Source: a virus
Virus record (IMG/VR): IMGVR_UViG_3300012984_000032
Location: 1-26,110 of that record
DNA length: 26,110 bases
Strand: one strand, 5' to 3'
Within the stretch, counting starts at the first letter, position 1, and each line of letters starts with the position of its first letter. Positions 15,313-21,432 of this stretch are shown in pieces. A model generated the notes under the pieces. The model was not told the DNA's origin. It saw nothing but the letters and a program-made list of their open reading frames with translations, and made no database searches. The position numbers and the translations under genes were made by a program.

Positions 15313-15360
15313 TTCCCTCAATCAAAAATTGATGAGGGAACTATAGCCTAATTTTTAGGC
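15313..15360 (-). promoter_or_regulatory. Double-palindrome promoter/operator region of the Gp157-RecT operon
   Basis: On the minus strand a -10 TATAGT (15345-15340) is flanked on one side by a perfect inverted repeat, GCCTAA-N3-TTAGGC (15360-15346), and on the other by a 12-base-arm inverted repeat (TTCCCTC with ATCAA; TTGAT with GAGGGAA; 15340-15313) with one bulged base. No good -35 was found, as if an activator replaces it. The second repeat contains the ribosome site GAGGGA of the Gp157-like gene. Confidence 0.55.
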
Positions 15361-15392
15361 AAAATCCAGCAAAAGCAGGCGGGGAGCGGGGT

Positions 15393-15629
15393 TTAGGTTT
15401 TAGGGCTCCTCGGTTTTCTCATTCCCTCAACCAAGATCGGAACGGGGACGTCGAAAAGCCAGGCGCTTTTTGTGCCACACTGAATGCACTGATATCTCAC
15501 AAGATCAGATTTCGGATCTGCAAACCAGGATTCTGTGTTGCACAGTTCCAATCCGCAACCAGGGCAATAGCAGAAAGTTGTTTGGTTCCGATTGTATTTT
15601 TTCACTAGCCAGCGGGCGATAGTTTCCAT
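15393..15629 (-). CDS. Zinc-ribbon protein (78 aa)
   Basis: Two CxxC knuckles, CPGC near residues 22-25 and CIQC near 48-51, are spaced like a zinc ribbon, with aromatic beta stretches between. The N-terminus is basic (RWLVKKYNRNQ). Such small phage ribbons bind DNA, RNA or a host protein, and some alleviate restriction; this one does not match the Lar pattern closely enough to say so. Its ATG directly follows the stop of the preceding gene in the leftward operon. Confidence 0.65.
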   Translation of the reverse strand: METIARWLVKKYNRNQTTFCYCPGCGLELCNTESWFADPKSDLVRYQCIQCGTKSAWLFDVPVPILVEGMRKPRSPKT

Positions 15630-15836
15630 TCATTTCCCCATCCCAGCATTGGTGATCCGACCGCAAGCAAGCCATGACCCGGCCCTGCCCGTCCGCAATT
15701 CCTGAACGACATACGTATTGCCGTGCTGTCTCAGCTTTTTAGGAAAACGGACCCAGGCCTTTTCGTGTCGGGCGCGGATCCGTTTCGTTTTTGGATCATA
15801 TACGATTTCGACTCTGGCGTCGGTTTTGATGGTCAT
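15630..15836 (-). CDS. Small basic protein (68 aa), unknown
   Basis: A strongly basic, beta-rich small protein (ARVEIVYDPKTKRIRARHE, then VRFPKKLRQHGNTYVV). Its start overlaps the stop of the previous gene as ATGA, and its stop abuts the zinc-ribbon start, so it sits in a tight operon. Charge suggests nucleic-acid binding. No family is recognised. Confidence 0.6.
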   Translation of the reverse strand: MTIKTDARVEIVYDPKTKRIRARHEKAWVRFPKKLRQHGNTYVVQELRTGRAGSWLACGRITNAGMGK

Positions 15837-16315
15837 GATTTGTCCTGCAATTCATTCAGGTATTGCGACACAGATCTCCCGTCGTCAATAAAAAAGTGAT
15901 CCTCCCCATACATTTGAGTCAGTGCTTCATCCCTGCGTATATAGGCATTTTCAAAAATATCCACGGATTGGCAGATTGTTTGCATTGGGAGTTGAGGGTT
16001 CTGCCAACTAGAAGCAAACTGGATGGATCTCATGAAATCCAAGTGAATTTCGCAGAGAATATTTTCCATGGCTTCCCCAGGAAATCTGCTTAGAGCCAAT
16101 TCATAGTTGTATTCAATCCTTGCCAGCAATCTTTGATATGCATTAGCATTTAACCATGAAGTCCCAACTTCGTCGGCAAATTTTCCTATCCCAACAATTC
16201 GCTCGGCGGTTGGTTCATTCTTGAAATAGAAACTTTCATCCAAATGCTCCTTCGGGCATTCGGGCCATAGTTTCAAAGCTTCCTGCTGGATTTTGTTTTT
16301 CGTTTTCGCGTTCAT
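15833..16315 (-). CDS. Early-operon protein (160 aa), unknown
   Basis: ATG 16315 lies five bases after AAGGA, just past the upstream stop; an in-frame TTG at 16336 is inside the neighbour and less likely. The protein is cytosolic, helical and slightly acidic (ANAYQRLLARIEYNYELAL, then ICQSVDIFENAYIRRDE). It carries no recognisable motif. Composition and codon use look like the neighbouring genes, so it is probably a genuine early phage gene of unknown role. Confidence 0.6.
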   Translation of the reverse strand: MNAKTKNKIQQEALKLWPECPKEHLDESFYFKNEPTAERIVGIGKFADEVGTSWLNANAYQRLLARIEYNYELALSRFPGEAMENILCEIHLDFMRSIQFASSWQNPQLPMQTICQSVDIFENAYIRRDEALTQMYGEDHFFIDDGRSVSQYLNELQDKS

Positions 16316-16316
16316 G

Positions 16317-17108
16317 TCAATCCTTGACCAACTCAAGATGGCGATTTTTGAAATTGTCTGCAGCCATCGGGTCGTGCTTCCGCAATTCCGAAAGAACTTC
16401 GTCCATTGTCTTTCTAATATCCGCCGTCAGTTGTTGCATTTCCTGTCGCAGTTTTTCATTGCCCAGCTGCATTTCTTCTTTCAATGCTTGGAATTGCATC
16501 TCTCTCTCCTTTTGTTCCCCAATCCATTTTTCGGATTCCCTAGCGTGTGCTTCAATCATGTTCTGTATCTGGTCTTTGAGGGATTTTATTTCGCTATTGT
16601 CGTTACTATTTTCATGTCGACGTTTTGCGGATATCGCGGCGCTAAGTCTTTTCACCGATAGCAGATTTGGCAGACGGGTATCCGTCAAACCCCTTGCTGA
16701 TGCCCATTTTGAATAAGCTTCCCTCAATTCAGTTTCGAGTTCTATACTCTCAAACTCCCATATTCCAGATAAATATTTCGCCCTATTTGCCACTGCAGGG
16801 TTTATCCGACAGGCCCTACGAGTTTTTACGTCGATAAAAATTATCAGGTTTAATTCTGCGAGACGCTTAAGATGCTTATTCACTTCGCTTTTATCGATTT
16901 TGAAACGTTCCTGGATAAATTGACTCACGGAAGCGTCTTCAACCTCAAAGCAGTTGCCCATGTCCATTTTGAAAATCATCTCCATGAATATGGACATTTC
17001 AGTCGGCTTGAGCACTAACGGTAGAATGACGAACAGGTAAGGGTTTGGTCGATAAAAAATAGGGATCGGCTGAATATTATTTTTTTGGTGCGATGTGCTG
17101 GATGCCAT
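16317..17108 (-). CDS. Winged-helix protein, RepL-like replication or regulatory factor, with coiled-coil tail (263 aa)
   Basis: Residues about 20-110 form a winged-helix DNA-binding domain: an N-terminal FYRPNPYLFVILPLVLKPTE, a recognition-type stretch (VSQFIQERFKIDKSEVNKHL), and KRLAELNLIIFID, then RACRINPAVANR. The INP ending after the wing recalls RepL-type plasmid initiators. A basic patch follows, then a long coiled coil (about 155-250; LKEEMQLGNEKLRQEMQQL). It is the first gene of the leftward operon and faces the large non-coding region, as an initiator or master regulator would. It could be either; the replication reading is an inference from sequence resemblance. GGAG lies eleven bases before the ATG. 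Confidence 0.6.
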   Translation of the reverse strand: MASSTSHQKNNIQPIPIFYRPNPYLFVILPLVLKPTEMSIFMEMIFKMDMGNCFEVEDASVSQFIQERFKIDKSEVNKHLKRLAELNLIIFIDVKTRRACRINPAVANRAKYLSGIWEFESIELETELREAYSKWASARGLTDTRLPNLLSVKRLSAAISAKRRHENSNDNSEIKSLKDQIQNMIEAHARESEKWIGEQKEREMQFQALKEEMQLGNEKLRQEMQQLTADIRKTMDEVLSELRKHDPMAADNFKNRHLELVKD

Positions 17109-17188
17109 GCTATAGACCGCTCCGAGAGTTACTGATTATTTTTTGGTCAGGGACATTTTCTTAACGGATGTTCCGATATATGTGAAGT

Positions 17189-17219
17189 CCGGTCTTGTCA
17201 GAGGCCGGTCTTTTTTTTT
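17189..17219 (+). terminator. Intrinsic terminator in the early control region
   Basis: CCGGTCTT (17189-17196) pairs with GAGGCCGG (17201-17208) over eight positions, two of them wobbles, around GTCA. Nine Ts follow (17211-17219). No plus-strand gene lies upstream, so it would end a short untranslated RNA or block read-through from the opposite-strand region. Confidence 0.7.
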
Positions 17220-17258
17220 ACCCATTGCCAGATCGTGCTATTTTTTCGGCCATAAAGG

Positions 17259-17298
17259 CGAGGTGGAAATCCTCCTCGACCGAGGTGGAAATCCCCTC
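17259..17298 (+). repeat. Twin hairpin direct repeat (22-base period)
   Basis: CGAGGTGGAAATCC occurs at 17259-17272 and again at 17281-17294. Each copy can fold with its own downstream CCTC (GAGG stem) to expose TGGAAAT in the loop. The pair sits between two plus-strand terminators, consistent with a small structured RNA or with binding sites for a repeat-binding protein. Confidence 0.6.
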
Positions 17299-17421
17299 CG
17301 CCATATGCGGTGAAAGCCGCGCGCACCAAGGCCTCATTTTTACCCTTCTTAAGACATCTATGTATCAAGGGCTTTTGTCCTCTCCTCAGGTCGATTACGG
17401 CGCATTTATTTTTCAGCGCAC

Positions 17422-17445
17422 GCGATCCCATCGCTTGGTTTTTTT
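17422..17445 (+). terminator. Short terminator-like hairpin
   Basis: GCGAT (17422-17426) and ATCGC (17430-17434) form a five-pair stem with loop CCC, followed by TTGG and seven Ts (17439-17445). The stem is short, so efficiency is uncertain. It would end an RNA that carries the twin hairpins at 17259-17298. Confidence 0.45.
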
Positions 17446-17703
17446 GTTCAGAAACTAAACAGGCATTCTACGGAATGCTATTTACGGCAATCGATGCAAA
17501 CGAAACGCGCGCTGCAAGCCGCGTTGATGATCATAATACTCCTACCAAAACTCTGCATCCGTTGGTATATAAAGGTTTCAAGGTTTTTAAAAAGTCGTCC
17601 AAAAAACAGGAAAATTCTGATCCATGAATTGCAAGTACATGATATCAGCGAACTATTTAATTTTTCTTAGGGTGTTATCATCACACGTGAAATGAGGTTT
17701 TTT

Positions 17704-18096
17704 ATGGATTCACAAGCTACGTTTACCGTCACATTGACACAGATTTGGCAAAAGCTGGTTGATATCGAGTCGCTGCTGGAAAAACAAAAAAATAACCCCT
17801 CAACGACGACCGACGCCAAACCAACCGATCTTGGAAAAGACAGCGGGATTTCGGAAGCGGTCACTTTCTGCGTTGCCCACGATTGGATATTCAAGCGCGC
17901 GAACAACGGCCAGTATTCCCATACGATCGCCAATAAGGCCGCAGCAGCATTCCTCTCAAGGCATGGCCTTAGCGATCGCCAGCTGCTCTCCGAAGAACTG
18001 GGTAAGCGTCGGTCGTCGTTGAAAGGTTTGGTGAATGTTTACGATGGGGTATTCGAGGATCTATTCCGGGATTTCGTAGTCAATCGCGTTGATTGA
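17704..18096 (+). CDS. First gene of the rightward early block (130 aa), unknown
   Basis: ATG 17704 is six bases after GAGG (17694-17697); the upstream ATG 17692 overlaps that site. The N-terminal third is a short coiled coil (LTQIWQKLVDIESLLEKQK), followed by a Thr/Asp/Pro linker and a compact C-terminal domain (about 48-130) with SEAVTFCVAHDW, SHTIANKAAAAFLSRHGL and DLFRDFVVNRVD. No clear helix-turn-helix was identified. Position next to the control region suggests an early regulator, an inference only. Confidence 0.55.
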   Translation: MDSQATFTVTLTQIWQKLVDIESLLEKQKNNPSTTTDAKPTDLGKDSGISEAVTFCVAHDWIFKRANNGQYSHTIANKAAAAFLSRHGLSDRQLLSEELGKRRSSLKGLVNVYDGVFEDLFRDFVVNRVD

Positions 18097-18117
18097 AAGA
18101 CGTTCCGCTGAGCTATC

Positions 18118-18161
18118 GACGCCGTTCGGCGTCTTGCCGCTCACCGTCTGCAACGGTCTTT
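18118..18161 (+). promoter_or_regulatory. Tandem hairpins after the 130-residue gene
   Basis: GACGCC-GTTC-GGCGTC (18118-18133) and ACCGT-CTGCA-ACGGT (18143-18157) are two perfect stems in a row. Neither has a good T-run (the second is followed by CTTTG), so they may act as a weak double terminator or protect the 3' end of the upstream message. Confidence 0.4.
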
Positions 18162-18170
18162 GAATCTGGA

Positions 18171-18197
18171 TTGACGTTTTTTCCCCAGGGATCTAAT
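18171..18197 (+). promoter_or_regulatory. Candidate promoter of the small-gene operon
   Basis: TTGACG (18171-18176) and TCTAAT (18192-18197) are 15 bases apart, shorter than ideal. A perfect ten-base palindrome GTTAATTAAC lies downstream at 18214-18223, near where a repressor could act. A terminator follows at 18245, before the first gene. Confidence 0.35.
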
Positions 18198-18244
18198 GTC
18201 CGGACTGAAATTTGTTAATTAACCAAAGCAATCACAAGCCTATC

Positions 18245-18276
18245 GGTCGGGAATCGGTTCGTTTCCCGCCTTTTTT
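18245..18276 (+). terminator. Terminator in the leader of the small-gene operon
   Basis: CGGGAA (18248-18253) pairs with TTCCCG (18263-18268), extended by GG/CC across a bulge, and six Ts follow (18271-18276). It stands 16 bases before the ATG at 18292, so it could act as an attenuator. Confidence 0.7.
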
Positions 18277-18291
18277 GAGGAAACGTGCCAA

Positions 18292-18822
18292 ATGAAAACC
18301 CCGACGCAGCAGCACCTCGAGTTTGTCCGCGACATTGAGGACGCCGTGACTGATCTGATTCAGTGCAATGTGAAGGTCACCAAGATTTACCAAGTCACGG
18401 AAAAGGCCGACCGGGCCATTTACGACCTGACCAACTACGTCAACAGGTTCGTGGAAGCCGGGTATTGGGACCTGATTGCCCGTCTGGCAGAGGCATACCT
18501 CAAAGTCGGCCAGGCACCGGCCTGTCTGACCAAAGCGCTTGAGCAGTCCCCGCAGAGCAGGGCTATACCCACGGCAAAACAGCTTACGGAGTATAACCCG
18601 CCTAATACCGCGCCTAAGCCTCTCGTTTTGGAAAGGTCCCTTCCATCAGCAATGCCGATTCAAAGGCCGCAGATCGTCAATGCCGAGGTCCTGCACGCGG
18701 AGCACGATGATCAGGAGATTCGAACCTTGACCACGGTGCTTACTATGCTAAAACGACTGCCATTGCAGGAACGTCGGCGTGTGGCTGACCAGGCTTATCG
18801 ATACGTTGGAATGGGGGAGTAA
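18292..18822 (+). CDS. First protein of the small-gene operon (176 aa), unknown
   Basis: ATG 18292 is preceded by GAGG (18277-18280). The N-terminal half is helical (QHLEFVRDIEDAVTDLIQ, then LIARLAEAYLKVGQ), the middle is a Pro-rich linker (YNPPNTAPKPLVLERSLPS) and the C-terminal part is a basic helix (LPLQERRRVADQAYRYVG). No export signal and no recognised family. It opens a run of seven closely packed small genes that ends at 20316. Confidence 0.6.
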   Translation: MKTPTQQHLEFVRDIEDAVTDLIQCNVKVTKIYQVTEKADRAIYDLTNYVNRFVEAGYWDLIARLAEAYLKVGQAPACLTKALEQSPQSRAIPTAKQLTEYNPPNTAPKPLVLERSLPSAMPIQRPQIVNAEVLHAEHDDQEIRTLTTVLTMLKRLPLQERRRVADQAYRYVGMGE

Positions 18823-18826
18823 TCCG

Positions 18827-19096
18827 ATGTTTAATTTTTTCTATCACATCCCATCCGCAATGCCCAAAGACAAGTGGACGATATTCCCGCACGCGTATAA
18901 CGACGCCAAGACCGCGTCTCGAGCTGCAATCCTCATGCACTATCGAGGATCCGTTTATCCAGAGGAAATCGAAATTTGGATTCGCAGAAAGTCAAAAGGC
19001 AACAGTCCAATATCGAAAATCAATCGGTTCCATGCACGTGAGGCCGGGGATATGAGATATGAAATCGAAAGAATTTTAGAGGTTCCGGTCGAATGA
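18827..19096 (+). CDS. Small protein (89 aa), unknown
   Basis: ATG 18827 follows GGGGGAG (18813-18819) by seven bases; this site overlaps the end of the preceding gene. The product is a small mixed alpha/beta protein (HAYNDAKTASRAAILMHY, then EIEIWIRRKSKG). Its 3' end overlaps the next start as ATGA. No family recognised. Confidence 0.6.
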   Translation: MFNFFYHIPSAMPKDKWTIFPHAYNDAKTASRAAILMHYRGSVYPEEIEIWIRRKSKGNSPISKINRFHAREAGDMRYEIERILEVPVE

Positions 19097-19341
19097 ATGA
19101 GCATGAAACCGCGATAAAACTAAGGCAGATTGCGAATGATATCCTGACAGCATCGGCATCAGAGGACAACTATATCAACCATATCGATGTTCTCAGAATG
19201 ACGGCCGTAGTTGTGGAAGCGATCATGCGGGCATTGAACGTAAACGACGGCAGGGCTGATATCGGAATGCAGGAATACCGCAATGCATTTGTCGCACTGC
19301 TCGATGGGATGATTGTGAAAATGGGGGAGTTGCAGGCGTGA
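19093..19341 (+). CDS. Small helical protein (82 aa), unknown
   Basis: Starts in a four-base overlap with the preceding gene. It is helical and amphipathic (AIKLRQIANDILTAS, then LRMTAVVVEAIMRALNV and AFVALLDGMIVKMGEL), of the kind that forms small helical bundles. No signal peptide or named motif. Its end overlaps the next start as GTGA. Confidence 0.6.
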   Translation: MNEHETAIKLRQIANDILTASASEDNYINHIDVLRMTAVVVEAIMRALNVNDGRADIGMQEYRNAFVALLDGMIVKMGELQA

Positions 19342-19541
19342 GCGACGATGATCCTGGATGCCTCTCTTTAATCGTAGTCGGCGGTTTCGTGATCGCACTA
19401 GCCGCAGGCATGCTTTATCTGGGTCATGCGTCTTATGTGAAACGAAAAGCCCACTGCAAGGCTCAAGGCGGCCAATGGATGGAAGCAATGGCTTGGGATG
19501 ATAGCAAGTGTCTGGAAGCGGCGGAAAGGGTTTCGGAATGA
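19338..19541 (+). CDS. Small single-pass membrane protein (67 aa)
   Basis: GTG 19338 is eight bases after GGGGGAG (19323-19329). One membrane segment spans about residues 8-29 (CLSLIVVGGFVIALAAGML), with an acidic N-terminus and a basic stretch after it (YVKRKAHCKAQGG), so the C-terminal part should be cytoplasmic. The C-terminal domain holds two cysteines. It could be an envelope-acting phage factor such as a superinfection-exclusion protein, but nothing identifies it. Confidence 0.6.
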   Translation: MSDDDPGCLSLIVVGGFVIALAAGMLYLGHASYVKRKAHCKAQGGQWMEAMAWDDSKCLEAAERVSE

Positions 19542-19771
19542 CCGTTGATGTGATGATCAATAAACTGGCTTTTCATTTGGATGGTCGGGTATCTGGCACT
19601 CCAGAACTTTTTCAATCCATACTCGCCGCTCTCAGAGCAGGCCAGCAAATGCGCGGGCAATTCGCATTGCCTGATGAGAGTAAAGACTTCCCGGGGATGA
19701 TCGCAGCTATTGATTTTTTCGAGGCATGCAAGGCTTGGGATAAGGCGGTGGGTGAGGGGAAATCGGAGTGA
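19538..19771 (+). CDS. Small protein (77 aa), unknown
   Basis: ATG 19538 lies seven bases after GGAAAGGG (19523-19530) and overlaps the preceding stop by four bases. The product is helical and cytosolic (TPELFQSILAALRAGQQM, then MIAAIDFFEACKAWDKAV). It ends in a GTGA overlap with the next gene. No family recognised. Confidence 0.6.
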   Translation: MTVDVMINKLAFHLDGRVSGTPELFQSILAALRAGQQMRGQFALPDESKDFPGMIAAIDFFEACKAWDKAVGEGKSE

Positions 19772-20022
19772 GGGCATACGATCCGAATATTCTTTCAATC
19801 TGGACGTTGTATGATCGCCCCCTTGATATGCCGGAGCACTACGTCGCTCGGCGGTTTGAGATAAGGCAGGGCGGTGAAGGCGGTCCGACTCACGACTATA
19901 TAAGAGATTCAGACTTGGAAAGTCTGCGAGGCGAAATGGTAAGTCGAGGGCTTTACTGCCTTGGACGGCAAGCGGGCGATGATCCGAAAATCATAGAGAT
20001 CTGGCTGGATATAAGAGCCTAG
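19768..20022 (+). CDS. Small phage-type protein with WTLYDRP and DDP-x-IIEIW motifs (84 aa)
   Basis: GTG start overlapping the previous stop. The layout, with LSIWTLYDRPLDMPEHYVAR at the start and DDPKIIEIWL at the end, is one I recall as a widespread small protein of phages and mobile elements without assigned function. It is cytosolic and mixed alpha/beta. The resemblance is from memory and gives no role. Confidence 0.6.
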   Translation: MRAYDPNILSIWTLYDRPLDMPEHYVARRFEIRQGGEGGPTHDYIRDSDLESLRGEMVSRGLYCLGRQAGDDPKIIEIWLDIRA

Positions 20023-20073
20023 CGTGCAGGCAGTGCGCACTAAAAAACGTCTGTTTTTATATCGAGGTGAGCA

Positions 20074-20316
20074 GTGAGCATTGAAAAAGCAAGAGGCATC
20101 CTTGCCGTATTCAAGGACCCGTTGACCATCGAGGAGCAGCGCCACGTAGCTTGGCAGTTTTGCCAGGAGTATGGCGACAAACTCCTGGCCGTGGTTGAGG
20201 CGGCTGAGGCTGTTCTCGATGAGGCAGACCCTAGAAAATACGGTGATATGACAGCCAAGCAAAGCGATCTAGCCGATAAGCTTATCGCTCTTCATGAGAA
20301 TAGCGCGACCGAGTGA
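20074..20316 (+). CDS. Last protein of the small-gene operon (80 aa), unknown
   Basis: GTG 20074 follows GAGGTG (20064-20069). The 51-base gap ahead of it contains a perfect palindrome AGTGCGCACT (20032-20041), unlike the overlapping joints of the earlier genes. The protein is helical and acidic (LTIEEQRHVAWQFCQEYG, then KLLAVVEAAEAVLDEADP). No family is recognised. Confidence 0.55.
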   Translation: MSIEKARGILAVFKDPLTIEEQRHVAWQFCQEYGDKLLAVVEAAEAVLDEADPRKYGDMTAKQSDLADKLIALHENSATE

Positions 20317-20337
20317 CGCCCAATAAACTAGTGTATT

Positions 20338-20352
20338 TTGATCATTGATCAA
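20338..20352 (+). promoter_or_regulatory. FNR-like palindrome ahead of a heme-protein gene
   Basis: TTGATCATTGATCAA is a perfect 15-base palindrome. The half-sites TTGAT and ATCAA are those of FNR/ANR boxes, but the spacer is five bases instead of four. It lies 86 bases before the start at 20439. No good promoter hexamers could be assigned around it. Confidence 0.45.
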
Positions 20353-20438
20353 TGTATTGCAAAATCTCACCCATAGCGCTGCAATCGAAAACATGCTTCA
20401 ATGCCAGCCGCCGCCTATATTTCAAAGTGAGGACGAAT

Positions 20439-20912
20439 ATGAAAACTATTGCTGCTGCAATCCTGATCACCGGAAACCTGATGGCAGGCTCAGCCATGGC
20501 CGTCAATGCATCGTATGAAGCCTGCACCGATGAAGGCCCTTGCGCACTGAGAGTCATGGACAACGAAACCGGCCGCGACGTTTGGCTGCTCACTGAATCA
20601 TCGACCTCGGTGATGCAAATCTGGGAGGGAGAGTTTTGGCTTGTGTCGGATTTGGAGTATGCCGAGGTTCGCGCCGAGATTCCTGAAGGCCAAAGGTTCA
20701 TGGTGCCCGCGGTCAATCCAACGACGCACGAACGCATGGAAGCGAAAACCGCGCCTAAGCCAAGCGGCGGTGCAGCGCCTAGCATTACGGGCGGCGGTCC
20801 TCTGGTCGGCGGATCGATTACAGTGAACGTTGGGGATAACCCATGCACACCGTGTCATACAGGGAGCATGCGGGAGATTCATAAGAAAGTTTTGAATGAG
20901 GGCGGGAAATAA
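20439..20912 (+). CDS. Exported protein with one CXXCH heme motif near its C-terminus (157 aa)
   Basis: ATG 20439 is five bases after GAGGA (20429-20433). A cleavable signal peptide (MKTIAAAILITGNLMAGSAMA, about 21 residues) precedes a beta-rich domain (CALRVMDNETGRDVWLL, then SVMQIWEGEFWLVSDLEY). After a Pro/Gly linker the CTPCH motif lies at 136-140, with Met144 nearby, followed by a short basic helix (REIHKKVLNEGGK). The heme motif is in an unusual C-terminal place, with too little sequence around it to form a normal cytochrome fold. It might attach heme or might only resemble the motif. It stands alone between the small-gene operon and a convergent lipoprotein gene. Confidence 0.7.
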   Translation: MKTIAAAILITGNLMAGSAMAVNASYEACTDEGPCALRVMDNETGRDVWLLTESSTSVMQIWEGEFWLVSDLEYAEVRAEIPEGQRFMVPAVNPTTHERMEAKTAPKPSGGAAPSITGGGPLVGGSITVNVGDNPCTPCHTGSMREIHKKVLNEGGK

Positions 20913-20923
20913 ATAAAGGGAAA

Positions 20924-20944
20924 GGCTGGGAAAGGTCCCCAGCC
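20924..20944. terminator. Convergent terminator hairpin
   Basis: GGCTGGG (20924-20930) and CCCAGCC (20938-20944) form a perfect seven-pair stem with a seven-base loop, between the rightward heme gene and the leftward lipoprotein gene. Short T and A runs flank it, so it may terminate from both directions. Confidence 0.6.
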
Positions 20945-20948
20945 AATT

Positions 20949-21431
20949 TCACAGACACTTATAAAGCACGCGATTATGGAGGTTGTAAGTCTTGGGAATT
21001 GTCACCTCATGTTCTTCGTGCGCGGCCGTATATGGCAACGGATTGACTTGATAACCAGCGACCCAACTGGTTGGCTGACTGTCAAACTTTTCGGTCCTTA
21101 CTGCCATCCATCCAAACGTACTTATGTATTCACCACGAATTTCAATCCCTCCGGAACACTGGAAATCGACTTTAAATTTGATCAGCCATGCAGCACTTTC
21201 GACAGTATACGCTCCATCCTGGATCCTGGTATATCCCTCTGGGATGGGATAGGCATCGGGATTGATTTCAGGCTCGGCGTCTGGTTCAATGGTGGCCTCT
21301 TTATTTTCCGTGGTTTCCTCACTGGTGGCCGTCGCAGTTGTCGTCGTTTCCGGCGCGACTAGCGTGGCTGCTGTCTCTTTTGAATCGGTTCCGCAAGCGG
21401 TCAAGGCAAGGACTAGTGCGAGGCGTTTCAT
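20949..21431 (-). CDS. Small lipoprotein with Thr/Glu-rich linker (160 aa)
   Basis: The signal peptide ends in the lipobox LTAC (MKRLALVLALTAC). A long Thr/Glu/Ala spacer (about 20-55) and a compact beta-rich C-terminal domain with two cysteines (FQCSGGIEIRG and LYKCL) follow. It is a membrane-anchored, periplasm- or surface-facing protein. It begins one base after the stop of the RHH gene and is the last of four leftward genes. Phage lipoproteins of this shape can block superinfection, but no family was recognised here. Confidence 0.65.
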   Translation of the reverse strand: MKRLALVLALTACGTDSKETAATLVAPETTTTATATSEETTENKEATIEPDAEPEINPDAYPIPEGYTRIQDGAYTVESAAWLIKFKVDFQCSGGIEIRGEYISTFGWMAVRTEKFDSQPTSWVAGYQVNPLPYTAAHEEHEVTIPKTYNLHNRVLYKCL

Positions 21432-21432
21432 A

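Larger units (their letters stand above)
17109..17703. other. Early control region: 595 bases with no convincing gene
   Basis: The region lies between the leftward early operon and the rightward operon that starts at 17704. It holds two plus-strand intrinsic terminators (17189-17219 and 17422-17445), a twin hairpin repeat (17259-17298), and small perfect hairpins such as GCATTC-TACG-GAATGC (17463-17478). The open frames here have no ribosome site or start inside a terminator. It probably contains promoters for both directions and perhaps an untranslated RNA or replication origin. No strong promoter could be pinned down by eye. Confidence 0.55.

Noticed and set aside
17259-17298. CRISPR-like array
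   Set aside because: Only two copies of a 14-base unit with an eight-base spacer; no longer array and no cas genes.
17198-17431. Minus-strand frame of 77 codons in the control region
   Set aside because: No ribosome site before ATG 17431, and its Gly-rich part is only the translation of the direct repeat.
17195-17458. Plus-strand frame of 87 codons in the control region
   Set aside because: It begins inside the terminator at 17189-17219, has no ribosome site and runs across the twin hairpins.
17310-17627. Plus-strand frame of 105 codons, or 50 codons from ATG 17475
   Set aside because: The product has no recognisable pattern, the start sites lack good ribosome sites, and two hairpins lie inside it. 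A short protein from 17475 cannot be fully excluded.
20342-20848. Minus-strand frame of 168 codons opposite the exported CXXCH gene
   Set aside because: The plus-strand gene has a signal peptide, a well-placed ribosome site and a heme motif; the minus frame has none of these.
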